Of a stretch of DNA of 64,000 nt, positions 1-7,911 are shown piece by piece. The DNA comes from Pseudoponticoccus marisrubri (GTDB taxonomy: Bacteria; Pseudomonadota; Alphaproteobacteria; Rhodobacterales; Rhodobacteraceae): NCBI RefSeq assembly GCF_001482405.1, contig NZ_LPXO01000001.1, positions 1 through 64,000 of the forward strand. The letters are read 5' to 3'. A program made the position numbers and the translations under genes. The notes beneath the pieces are model-generated. The model saw nothing but the letters and a program-made list of their open reading frames with translations. It was not told the DNA's origin and made no database searches. Positions within the stretch are counted from its first letter, which is position 1. Every line of letters begins with the position of its first letter.

Positions 1-268
1 TGCCCGCGCCGCCGCCGCCGAAGCCCGACAGCTGCAGCGCCTGGTTGGCGTTCTCGTTGACGATCTCGTCCGTGCCGTCGCCGCCGTCGAGCGTGTCCTG
101 AAGAAGTTCGTTCTTCTGGCCTTCAACGACGTCATTCCCGTCGCCCGCATCTACGGTGTCCACGCCGCCCTTGGGCCGGATGATGTCGTCGCCGCTTGTG
201 GTGGTGAAATCGCCGCCGCCAGTCGTGTCGAAAGTTTCGTTCGCGTTGGTTCCATTCAGCACAGCCAT
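1..268 (-). CDS. RTX-type calcium-binding protein, N-terminal part (cut by window edge)
   Basis: Reading the minus strand from the ATG at 268 gives an open frame of 89 codons that runs off the window start. The protein begins MAVLNGTNANETFD and soon shows GDDII, DAGDGND and DGGDGTDE, spaced as in RTX (hemolysin-type, GGxGxDxUx) nonapeptide repeats, so a secreted Ca2+-binding beta-roll protein is likely. No signal peptide is visible, as expected for type I secretion substrates, whose signal is C-terminal and lies outside the window. It is divergent from the RTX gene at 1052 across a 783 bp spacer. What the full protein does (enzyme, adhesin, S-layer) cannot be told from this fragment. Confidence 0.75.
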   Translation of the reverse strand, partial: MAVLNGTNANETFDTTGGGDFTTTSGDDIIRPKGGVDTVDAGDGNDVVEGQKNELLQDTLDGGDGTDEIVNENANQALQLSGFGGGGAG

Positions 269-1051
269 GGTCCGTCCCCCAAGTAAAATATCGCGCGGAA
301 CGGAGGGAATGACTTTGCTCAGGCCAGGCACAAACGGTAAACCATCACACCGGCGTCACAAAATTGCCGGAATCACCCCTCCAATCTATGGTTCATTCTC
401 CCGAATCGTGCCTTTTTGTCAATATTGGGGCGCCCTGAGGAAGTCTTGATAAAATGGTATTGCAAAGAGAAATACAGCTTTGGGTAGTAAATTTGGGTGT
501 CGGGGATAAAGGCGACAGGAGGCATTTTTTCACCGTCTTCGGGCAGCATGCCCCACTTTTTCGGGTAAGTCATTGAAATTGAAAAGACTCGGCGCATAGA
601 GTGCGTATGGGGTTTTCCGACTGGGCTTCGACAAAGATATCCTGAACGCAGAATGGGTATTAAAGTTGACGTAACGTAAAGTAAATCAGGAAATTCCACC
701 GAAGGGCCCGCCGCAGTGTCGATGGCGTTACGCGAGGCGTTCAAGTATGCCGCGACGAATTGAAAAAACCATACTGCGAATCGCCAAGCCTGAACAACTG
801 TCATCCGCGGCAGAACAGTGGCCCGAGACGACAAGGATTGTACGAAAGATTTGGTCTAGTCTTTTCAAATTGCGCTGCGTTACCTTTTGGGTTGCGACAC
901 ACGCTGGAGCGGAGGCACCATAAATCTACCATGTCGTGACGACAGCCCAGGGCAATGGGGGACTACGTCTGTAGATACGCGTTGGCCATCGCACCCGTCG
1001 CTTCCGTGTCGGAACTGCTTGTAGTAAATTGAAGTGGGATAGGAGGGGGCC
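269..1051. other. 783 bp low-GC spacer between divergent RTX genes
   Basis: This stretch is clearly more AT-rich than the backbone. The frames open in it have no recognisable domain and no good ribosome binding site, so I annotate no gene. It must hold the promoters of both flanking RTX genes. The only solid signal is the AGGAGG-type site at about 1041-1047, just before the ATG at 1052. A regulatory RNA cannot be excluded by eye. Confidence 0.5.
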
Positions 1052-2437
1052 ATGGCCAAACTCAAGGGAGATCGGTTCGACAATGTGATCGACGGCACAC
1101 TGTTCGATGACATCATCAAGGGGAAAGCCGGCAACGACATTTTAAGCGGACTAGCTGGCAACGATATTATCAACGGCGGCAAAGACGATGATCGTCTCTT
1201 CGGAAATGACGGCGACGATTTCCTCATCGGCAAGAAGGGCAAGGATTATCTCGACGGCGGTGCCGGCAAAGATGTGCTCGATGGCGGCAGGGGCGAGGAC
1301 GAGCTTCGCGGCGGAAGCGAGGACGACGTCCTGATCGGGGGTGCAGCCGGCGATACCCTGTTTGGCGACGATGGAAACGACATTCTGATAGGTGACAAGG
1401 GCCTGGTTACGGCGAGCGGAGCGATCAAGCACTTAGGCGGCGGCTCTGACGAGTCCGGCGGGTCGGGTTTCGGTCTGTCCGGTGGCTCGCGAGGTTCTGA
1501 CGGATCCGATGGCTCTGGTGGCTCTGGTGCATCCGGAGAGCATGGCGGATCCGACTACCTGAACGGCGGGATCGGCGATGACATTCTGATTGGCGGCGCC
1601 GCCGGCGACGCGTTGATGGGCGGCGAAGGCGCCGACATTCTCATCGGTGATAATGGTGAGGTCACCTCTGCCGGCGCAGTCTTGGCCGATCCTTTTGTCG
1701 GAAAGAAGTCGGACAACGACGTTCTCGACGGCGGCGAGGGTGACGACCTGATCTTTGGCCAGAACGGCGACGACACCATTCTCGGCGGCACCGATGACGG
1801 TTCGATTGAGGTTGGCGGGCTGTATTACCCGGCCGGCTTCAACAACGATCCGGTCGATCTGGCCGATATCGCGAACCCGGGCGACTTTGCGTCAGTCGAA
1901 GTGATCTCCGGCAACGACCGGATTGGCAAACTCACGACGCTCGGTGATCTGCCCGACGGCGACAACGTGTTCCGGATCGACAATTTCGGCCCCAACAGCG
2001 TCGAGACGACATACATCGTCGATCTCGTTGGCGGCGGCGAATTCGAAATCACCGTTCCGGCCAATTCGCGTACCGTCATCAATACCGGCAGCGCCAATCT
2101 CACTGTGCGGCTGCTCGACGAGGATCGGAACCTGCTTCAGACAAAGGCGGCGAATGACAATCCGATCAGCTTCGATCCGGTCATCACGATCGAGGTCGGC
2201 GACGTCCTGACCGGCGGCGACGGGGCCGACGAGTTCGTCTACAATGTGGGCGATGGCGTCGACGAGATCACCGACTTCGAACTAGGCATCGACAACATCA
2301 CGCTTGCGGGCCGGACGGCGGCCGACGTGTCGATCAGCGTAGAGGATGGAAACTCGCTGATCACCTTCTCGGACGATCCAAATGGCGCAATCCTGGTCGA
2401 CAACGTCGCCCTGACCGTCGACGACCTCAGCTTCTGA
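1052..2437 (+). CDS. RTX calcium-binding protein (hemolysin-type repeats)
   Basis: This 461-residue acidic protein is presumably exported by a type I system. Residues about 8-125 are nearly continuous GGxGxDxUx repeats (GKAGNDIL, GGAGKDVL, GDDGNDIL), known to bind Ca2+ in a parallel beta-roll. A Gly/Ser/Asp-rich linker at about 130-168 is followed by a second repeat block (about 168-250). Next comes a non-repetitive beta-rich segment (about 255-380), and a last GGDGADEFVYN repeat with a hydrophobic C-terminal tail typical of RTX secretion signals. There is no N-terminal signal peptide. The start is fixed by GGAGGGGG four bases before the ATG. No catalytic domain is seen, so a surface or matrix role is only a guess. 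No type I transporter genes lie in the window. Confidence 0.85.
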   Translation: MAKLKGDRFDNVIDGTLFDDIIKGKAGNDILSGLAGNDIINGGKDDDRLFGNDGDDFLIGKKGKDYLDGGAGKDVLDGGRGEDELRGGSEDDVLIGGAAGDTLFGDDGNDILIGDKGLVTASGAIKHLGGGSDESGGSGFGLSGGSRGSDGSDGSGGSGASGEHGGSDYLNGGIGDDILIGGAAGDALMGGEGADILIGDNGEVTSAGAVLADPFVGKKSDNDVLDGGEGDDLIFGQNGDDTILGGTDDGSIEVGGLYYPAGFNNDPVDLADIANPGDFASVEVISGNDRIGKLTTLGDLPDGDNVFRIDNFGPNSVETTYIVDLVGGGEFEITVPANSRTVINTGSANLTVRLLDEDRNLLQTKAANDNPISFDPVITIEVGDVLTGGDGADEFVYNVGDGVDEITDFELGIDNITLAGRTAADVSISVEDGNSLITFSDDPNGAILVDNVALTVDDLSF

Positions 2438-2500
2438 GGCCCGCGCGAATGGCCGGATGACCGCATCGTCGGGCGCTCGGCCCCACAAAAAGGCGATCTG

Positions 2501-2544
2501 CCGCCCCGCGCCAGGGGCGGCAGGCACCGGCGGTGGACCGCCGG
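2501..2544 (+). terminator. Paired hairpins after the RTX gene
   Basis: Two inverted repeats follow each other: CCGCCCC (2501-2507) with GGGGCGG (2514-2520), then CCGGCGGT (2527-2534) with ACCGCCGG (2537-2544). They lie between the RTX stop and the kinase-like gene. There is no T-run, so intrinsic termination is uncertain; they may only stabilise the mRNA end. Confidence 0.35.
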
Positions 2545-2597
2545 ACGTGTGCGGCAGGCCGATGCCCTGCACGTGATGAAAAGGCGCCTGCCACCGG

Positions 2598-3617
2598 ATG
2601 CGCACGGATCGAGTTCAGGAAATCGTCGAAGCCGTACGGACGGCGAGCGAACGGTTGCTCGGTGCGGCGCCCGATCGCATATTCGCGCCCGGCGGATCGC
2701 TGCGGGATTCGATACGGATCCAGATCGGGGACCGCGACGTCATCCTGACCCGTCGCGCGTCGCCGGGGCGGGCACGGCTCGAGGCCGAATGCCTTACCCG
2801 TCTACACGCCGCCGGCGCGCCCGTGCCGGCTGTCCTGGCGTTCGACGGCACGTGGCTCGCCCAGGCCTATGTCGCCGGAACACGGCTGAGCCGCGCGCTC
2901 GCCCACGGCACGGAAGCCGAACGTAGGCGGGTCTCGGCGAGGGCCGTGCAAAGCCTGTTGGCGATCCACGATGCAGCGCAAGGCACCGGCTTGCGCGACA
3001 TCGCCCCGAAGATCGGGCACGCGCATGACTGGATCGAACGCGTCGCCAGGCGGCCATGGCGGCTGTCCGAGCGGCTCGACCTCGCGCCGCCGACGTGCGC
3101 CGTCGAGCGGATTTGCGAAGAACTCGCGGTCCGCCAGACCCGTTTTGTGAAATGGGACGCTCGGCCCGGGAACGCCATCATGACGCCCGCGGGCAAGGTC
3201 TGCTGGATCGACTGGGAGCATGCCGGCTGCCGGGAAGGCTTTGAGGATTTCACATGGCTCTCCGCCGACGAGTACTTCTTTGCCGGGGTCCAGCCGGTCG
3301 TCGACGCGGTGCGCGAAAGATATGCCACCGGACCGGGTTTTGGCCCCCCCTTGGTTGCGATGGCCACGTTCGCCTGCCTGCACGCAACGGTCCGTCTGGA
3401 ACTCATCCTGAATGCCATTCAGGAGAAAGGATGGGGGAAACTCGACGATCTGTCCCGCCGGGACGCCATCGGCACAAGTGCCGAGAATCTTTGCCAGCTC
3501 CTCGAGAACGGACAGGTCTGGGCCGGGCAGACCGAGTTCACGACACCGTTCGCGGACTGGTTCTCGTCGGTCCAGGCAGCCTTGCCTATGAGGGCCCTGC
3601 CGGAGCCGCCCGCGTAA
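2598..3617 (+). CDS. APH/choline-kinase-like phosphotransferase family protein, altered catalytic loop
   Basis: This 339-residue cytosolic protein has the fold pattern of the aminoglycoside phosphotransferase (APH) superfamily. An N-lobe (about 1-95, with ILTRRASPG around the expected Lys strand) leads to a C-lobe with a Brenner-type loop at residues 185-192 and a metal-binding motif IDWEHAG at 204-210. In the family the loop usually reads HxDxxxxN. Here it is KWDARPGN: the aspartate and asparagine remain and the histidine is replaced by lysine. The substrate is unknown; small alcohols or sugars are possible, and antibiotic resistance should not be assumed. It stands alone between an RTX gene and a degraded region, in the lower-GC island. 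The start is the first ATG giving a full N-lobe; no strong Shine-Dalgarno sequence is seen. Confidence 0.7.
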   Translation: MRTDRVQEIVEAVRTASERLLGAAPDRIFAPGGSLRDSIRIQIGDRDVILTRRASPGRARLEAECLTRLHAAGAPVPAVLAFDGTWLAQAYVAGTRLSRALAHGTEAERRRVSARAVQSLLAIHDAAQGTGLRDIAPKIGHAHDWIERVARRPWRLSERLDLAPPTCAVERICEELAVRQTRFVKWDARPGNAIMTPAGKVCWIDWEHAGCREGFEDFTWLSADEYFFAGVQPVVDAVRERYATGPGFGPPLVAMATFACLHATVRLELILNAIQEKGWGKLDDLSRRDAIGTSAENLCQLLENGQVWAGQTEFTTPFADWFSSVQAALPMRALPEPPA

Positions 3618-4202
3618 GGGTCCGGGTAGGTTTGGGACGTTCTGTCCGCGCTTGCGTCAGGGGCTTGTCTTCGCAGTATCGCCGGTAGGTCTTACCCGGA
3701 CTGCCTCGCCTTTGGGTCGAGGCATCAGCCCTTTTCAACGCCATGAATGCCGTGGATCCGGCGAACGACGGCAAGACAAGGGGATATGTGAGCGTCAGCC
3801 GTTGACCCGACCGAGGAGCAGGCTGCGGAGCCAAGTCGTCTCCAACATATCTGTCTTTGCGTCAATCTTGATCTGACTGGCGGAAGCCCAGCTCATACGC
3901 GAGCACCCCGATGCCGGATTGGCTTGATGGCAGCTTCGTCCGCAACTCGGTCATCGGGACGGGCCGAAGCGAACGGCCGCAATGGCGAACGTTCGATTTC
4001 TGTTCCATCGTTGAGCGCGACCGGCGTCAAAGTGTTCAAGTCGATGCCGAAGAAAACCGCTGCACACCAATAGCTTACAAGCTATTCACCAAAATGGCGC
4101 AGTCATGAGGTCCGGAGAATATCGACCCTGAGAGACCGCTTCCGGGCCTTGTGGCGGCTGGCCCAGTGCTCAGCCCCACCCACATAACCCTCGAAAACAA
4201 CG
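3618..4202. other. 585 bp without a supportable gene
   Basis: Only short open frames occur, on both strands, without recognisable domains. A hairpin TGCCTCG (3702-3708) with CGAGGCA (3718-3724) followed by CCCTTTTC could terminate the upstream kinase-like gene. The rest looks like decayed accessory DNA next to the tRNA. Confidence 0.5.
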
Positions 4203-4203
4203 C

Positions 4204-4225
4204 AAAAATCCGGCCGCGGCCGGAT
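4204..4225 (-). terminator. Terminator of tRNA-Ser
   Basis: An 18 bp perfect palindrome, ATCCGGCC/GGCCGGAT (4208-4225), lies 26 bases past the tRNA 3' end. On the minus strand it is followed by TTTTTGCG, the form of an intrinsic terminator. Confidence 0.7.
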
Positions 4226-4251
4226 CGGGAGAACGCTTTCGCAAGGGCAAG

Positions 4252-4341
4252 TGGCGGAGACGAAGGGATTCGAACCCTCGAGACGGTTTCCCGCCTACTC
4301 CCTTAGCAGGGGAGCGCCTTCGACCACTCGGCCACGTCTCC
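4252..4341 (-). tRNA. tRNA-Ser(GCU)
   Basis: The 90-nt minus-strand gene starts GGAGACG and ends CGTCTCC-G-CCA, so CCA is encoded. It has a long class II variable arm, a TTCGAATC T-loop, and the anticodon GCT in CTGCTAA. It therefore reads AGC/AGU serine codons. tRNA-Ser genes are common integration sites for mobile elements. The DNA beyond its 3' end (lower coordinates) is atypical, but I found no repeated copy of the tRNA end there. Confidence 0.95.
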
Positions 4342-4612
4342 GTTGACGCGTATAGCCAAGGAAACAAAGGGATTACAAGGCGAAACTGCCCTCATCGTCA
4401 AAAAACTCCCTTCCGTCAATAACCGCTTCAAGTGGCACTGAGAGGCACCGAGTTTGGGCAAGATCTGGTCAATTTCCCTCACAGCGAAAGCGCCCTCGAA
4501 CGCGTCAAGCGTTTTGTGAGGCCGCGCAGGCCGAACGCGCCCTTGAATCTGCCAAGGTCGTTTCCGGCCGGGTCTGCACGATCCGATCTCCTTTCCAGAA
4601 GGAGGTTGGGAC

Positions 4613-5121
4613 ATGAAGACCAACGGCAAGGACCCGGTTCGGCGAGCGCCGAAGAGCTCGCTACGTATTGGAGACTGCCCTCGGCCAGGGCTGCCCGGGA
4701 GCTCGCGCGAGCGGTCGGCGTTCGTCATGTCGGCGGCCGCTATCCGTGGTCTTCCATTTGGGCAGCCGAGGGGCTCGCGCCGCCTCCGCGATCACGCTGG
4801 GACGAACTGAAGCTGCCACACTGCACGTTGGACGACATCGCAGGCATCCTGGGGGAGTCGCCCCGTTCCGCCCGGCGGCGCGGCTTGGCGAAGCCCGATG
4901 CGAGTTTTCCAGACCCAATCCCGCTAAGGAAAAAGCCGATGCTCTGGCGAAGGGCGCAGCTACGCGCCTGGCAGGCAGGGTTGCCGGTTCCTCACTATAA
5001 GCGCGCCGCGACGACAGCACCGTGCTCGCTGAAAACCCCTAAGCCCCGTCAGCAGAAACCTGTTTGCAACTCATTTGATCCTTGGGCTGCTGCACGATCT
5101 GCGGCCACCGAGAACGATTAA
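4613..5121 (+). pseudogene. Helix-turn-helix / excisionase-like DNA-binding protein, frameshifted
   Basis: A textbook ribosome binding site (AGAAGGAGG, about 4597-4605) sits 7 bases before the ATG at 4613, but that frame closes after 65 codons with no domain. From about 4650 the frame one base over carries a convincing product ending at the TAA at 5119-5121. It contains EELATYWRLPSARAARELA, a segment WAAEGLAPP, a second helical motif TLDDIAGILGESPRSARRR and FPDPIPL...LWRRAQLRAW. This arrangement resembles small DNA-binding proteins of integrative elements and phages (MerR/AlpA-like). The simplest reading is a single-base indel between 4613 and about 4655. Starting instead at TTG 4606 in the second frame would put the start on top of the Shine-Dalgarno sequence. 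The family assignment is by pattern only. Confidence 0.55.
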
Positions 5122-5129
5122 ATTACACC

Positions 5130-5852
5130 CCCGACGAAGAACGGAAAAGACGACAACCACCCGGCAAGATTGTTGCTGTGGTTCACTGAAAGGTGGGCAT
5201 AATCTATCCCGAGGCCCTTGTAGGAGAGATGTTCGTCGGTCATGACGATTTGACCGGCGTTCACATTCTTGCGCTTCACGGCCTGCACGGTACGGGCCGT
5301 CGTGACTTTGACGACCTCAGCACGAAGCTCGCCATCGCGCTTCAAGACCCAGGACACGACAGCCTTGCTTGCGCCACCCTGAGAACCGGGAATGCGCTTG
5401 TCGGCGTGTTTGTTCTTCACCCCTGCCGCCCACAAAGTTTTCGTCGGTGTCCACGGGACCGTCCAGAGTGGCGTTAAACGACTGAGTGCGGGCGGCATGG
5501 CGGAGGCGGTGCAGCACATGCCATGCGCTTTTCTGCGTGATGCGCAGATCGCGCGCCAACGTGGTCGAAGCGACCCCCTTCTTGTGGTTGGTGATCAGCC
5601 TGATCGCCATGAACCACTTGCGCAGCGGTAGTATTGTGTCGTGGGAAATCGTTCCGACCTTGAGAGAGAACAGCTTCCGGCAGTCACCACACTTGAAGGT
5701 CTTGCCGTCTGAGTAGTGATAGATGCGCTGCCGTCACAATGGGGGCAAAACTCGCCGTCGCGCCAGCGGATCGCGCGCAGGTGGTCGAGGCACGACTGCT
5801 CATCCGGGAAGGCTTCAAACAGATCGTAGAGGCTTTCAAACTTACCGAGCAT
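5130..5852 (-). pseudogene. IS1595-family (ISXO2-like) transposase remnant
   Basis: Three minus-strand frames together rebuild one transposase. It starts at ATG 5852 with MLGKFESLYDLFEAFPDEQ and a zinc ribbon (FCPHC, later FKCGDC). After a shift near 5723 it continues with KWFMAIRLITNHKKGVAS, a helical DNA-binding part (AWHVLHRLRHA) and the first acidic catalytic site in VDTDENFVGG. After a second shift near 5425 it runs on with KNKHADKRIPGSQGG and MTDEHLSYKGLG. At about 5168 similarity stops after VNHSN. The C-terminal part, with the remaining catalytic residue, is gone. Two frameshifts plus the truncation make this a dead element. Its broken end abuts the stop codon of the frameshifted helix-turn-helix gene. 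Confidence 0.85.
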
Positions 5853-6105
5853 GGCGTCACTCCTTCTATGACACCAAAATAGTCTCAGGTCAGCTTTTGG
5901 TTAAGCAGGCATATCGGTCCCTAAAACTTCGGCCGATTCGCCAAACGACCCAGTGCGTCGGGCCATCAAGTGCGCTCACAGCACTACCGCCAGCCGAAAA
6001 GGCTCTCTACCGTCGATCTGCTCCACATGGGACACCCACAAAACTGCTACACAAAGGTGCCACACAGACCCGCGCAAGTCATTGAATTCAAAGGGAGATT
6101 TAAAC
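5853..6105. other. Spacer between IS remnant and tRNA-Gln
   Basis: This holds no gene that I can support. It may contain one terminus of the IS1595 remnant, but I cannot identify a terminal inverted repeat or a target duplication. Base composition is again lower in GC than the backbone to the right. Confidence 0.4.
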
Positions 6106-6180
6106 TGGCTGGGGTGGCAGGATTCGAACCTGCGGTACGCGGTACCAAAAACCGTTGCCTTACCACTTGGCTACACCCCA
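6106..6180 (-). tRNA. tRNA-Gln(UUG)
   Basis: The 75-nt minus-strand gene starts TGGGGTG and ends CACCCCA-GCCA. It has the D-arm GCCAAGTGGTAAGGC, the anticodon TTG in the loop TTTTGGT, and the T-loop GGTTCGAATCC. CCA is encoded. The compact GC-rich backbone begins immediately to its right, so it marks the edge of the atypical region. Confidence 0.95.
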
Positions 6181-6243
6181 ACCGTGGCGGCGTATCTACG
6201 ACGGAGGTTCGGGGGGTTCAAGAGGTTCTTTTCAAAAAATGCA

Positions 6244-7251
6244 TCACGCCCGGGCCGCGGGCAGCGCGGGAGTGTCGGAGGTCTCCAGCATGTCGGGCGA
6301 GAAGAAGCGGAACCGGGCGCGGCCGGCCCGTTTGGCGGCGTAGAGCGCGATATCGGCGGTCTCGAGCATCTGGGCCGCGTCCGGTTGTTCGCTCTCGCTG
6401 ATGGCGATTCCGATGCTGGCGGAGATCCGGCAGCTGCGGTCGTCATGGGCCACCGGCTCCTCGATTCGGGCGATCATGCGGGCGGCGAGGTCGCGCAGGC
6501 GGGTGCGACTGGTCAGGGCGTCGAACACGATGACGAACTCGTCGCCCCCCACCCGGGCGGCGATGTCATCCTTGCGGGTTTCTTCGGCCATGATGCGCGC
6601 CGCGGTGCGCAGCACCTGGTCGCCCGCGGCATGGCCCATCGTGTCATTGACCTGCTTGAAGAAATCGAGGTCGATATGCATCAGCGCGAAAGGTTGACCG
6701 GCGCGGCACAGCCGGTCGAGCGCCACGTCCAGCGCACGGCGATTGCGCAGGCCGGTCAGCGTGTCGGTATAGGCGCGTTCCTCGGCGGCGACCATGGCGC
6801 CCTGGAGCCGGGTGTTCAGGCTGCGCGAGGCATCCATGGCGGCGGATTTCGCCTCGACAAGGTAGAGCATTTCCACCGCGAGGTCGGTGGGGGCGAAATC
6901 GGTGCTGGTCAGGGCATAGTCGCGCACGGCATCGACGACGGCGATGCCGAAGGATAGGTTGATGACTGCCCCGCCCTGCCCGTCCGAGACGAGGATGCCC
7001 TTGAGCGGTGTGCGGATCCCGCCGCGCAGGCGCAGGTGCAGCTTGCGCCCCTCGGTCTGGAGGAGCTGGGCCATGCTGTCCACGGCGCGCGGGCGGTAGA
7101 CGTCGAAGATCTCGAGGAAGCGCGCACCCGCAAGCGGGGTCGGCGCGATCTTGTGCAGGGTCGGTCCGGCCTGTCGGATATGGCCGGTCGGGGTCAGCAC
7201 CGCGTGCATCGGGCAGATCTGGTGCAGCATCCGGTCGGGAAAACAGCTCAT
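6244..7251 (-). CDS. Diguanylate cyclase with HNOBA-like N-terminal domain
   Basis: This 335-residue protein should make cyclic di-GMP. Residues about 10-145 look like the heme-NO-binding-associated (HNOBA) domain, which in known systems contacts H-NOX, and end in a helical linker. The GGDEF domain follows (about 158-320) with the intact signature GGDEF at 235-239, preceded by an RxxD product-inhibition site (R226-D229) at the canonical five-residue distance. There is no transmembrane segment. The ATG overlaps the stop codon of the upstream H-NOX gene by four bases (ATGA, 7248-7251), so the two are translationally coupled. Coupled H-NOX/cyclase pairs control biofilm in several bacteria. Here the sensor partner lacks the heme ligand (see next gene), so the input signal is open. 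Confidence 0.88.
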   Translation of the reverse strand: MSCFPDRMLHQICPMHAVLTPTGHIRQAGPTLHKIAPTPLAGARFLEIFDVYRPRAVDSMAQLLQTEGRKLHLRLRGGIRTPLKGILVSDGQGGAVINLSFGIAVVDAVRDYALTSTDFAPTDLAVEMLYLVEAKSAAMDASRSLNTRLQGAMVAAEERAYTDTLTGLRNRRALDVALDRLCRAGQPFALMHIDLDFFKQVNDTMGHAAGDQVLRTAARIMAEETRKDDIAARVGGDEFVIVFDALTSRTRLRDLAARMIARIEEPVAHDDRSCRISASIGIAISESEQPDAAQMLETADIALYAAKRAGRARFRFFSPDMLETSDTPALPAARA

Positions 7252-7847
7252 GCCTGCCCCCCGGCCGGGGCGGCGGCAAGCTCGAAATCGCGCCCCTCGG
7301 CATAGGCGGCCTCGACGATGGTGATCTCGATCACCTGCCCGTCGCGCCCGGCCTCCTGCAGGTCGAGCAGCGCGAGCGCGCCGTAATCATCGGCCATGGC
7401 CTGAAGCAATCCGACCAGCGCAAAGCCGAAGCCCGGCAGCTGCCCCGTGATTCGCAGGTGAAAGCGGTTCTGCGCGAGGTCGCGCAGTTCGAGATCGGGC
7501 AGCACCAGATCGGCCACGACCAGTCGCGCTCGGTCGGGCAGGTCGTCCAGCGAATGCAGGAACTCGATGAAATCCACACCGCCGAAGCGCAGCAGGCGGC
7601 GCAGCCCCTCGCTGTTGGGATGGGAGACCAGATAGGTTCCCACATCCTCCAGAATGGCCTCGCGCGGCTTGTTCAGCACGGCGCCGGCCGCGTCGAGCAC
7701 GCGAAAGAACACCTCTTCCGGATAGTTCAGCATCGCCTCGAACCCCGGCGCCGTCAGGTCGGCCGCCGCCGCGATGCGGGCCCAGATCTCGGTCCCGTAT
7801 GTGTCCTGAAGGAAGACCTGAAGCGTCTTCAGGATCAGTCCGTGCAT
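7248..7847 (-). CDS. H-NOX (heme-NO-binding) domain protein lacking the heme-ligand histidine
   Basis: This single-domain protein of 199 residues starts MHGLILKTLQVFLQDTYG, the standard H-NOX opening, and it is followed and overlapped by an HNOBA-GGDEF gene. Aligned by eye to guanylate cyclase beta1 and bacterial H-NOX, the segment usually reading LDxLH reads LDDLPDRAR. Proline 104 (codon CCC) thus stands where the proximal heme histidine belongs. The YxSxR heme-propionate motif is also gone (RITGQLPG, residues 132-139). The rest of the fold (FGGVDFIEFLHSL, GFALVGLLQAMADDYG) is well kept, so this is not a decaying gene. It probably binds no heme, or binds it differently, and may act as a constitutive or protein-responsive partner of the cyclase. 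The start at 7847 is chosen because the family begins there; an upstream in-frame extension to 8045 has no domain. Confidence 0.85.
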   Translation of the reverse strand: MHGLILKTLQVFLQDTYGTEIWARIAAAADLTAPGFEAMLNYPEEVFFRVLDAAGAVLNKPREAILEDVGTYLVSHPNSEGLRRLLRFGGVDFIEFLHSLDDLPDRARLVVADLVLPDLELRDLAQNRFHLRITGQLPGFGFALVGLLQAMADDYGALALLDLQEAGRDGQVIEITIVEAAYAEGRDFELAAAPAGGQA

Positions 7848-7911
7848 GGCGCCATCCCTCGTGTCATCGGGGCGAGGATGGCGCGCGGATCTTAAATTTC
7901 GCGTAATGATT

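Noticed and set aside
373-834. Minus-strand open frame of 153 codons in the RTX spacer
   Set aside because: No domain, no ribosome binding site, atypical composition; likely chance in low-GC DNA.
3586-3834. 82-codon minus-strand frame after the kinase-like gene
   Set aside because: Arg/Pro/Thr-rich, no homologous feature that I can name; perhaps a relic, not supportable.
4252-6180. Possible attachment-site repeats of the two tRNA 3' ends
   Set aside because: I found no second copy of either tRNA 3' end within the window by eye; the element border may lie left of position 1.
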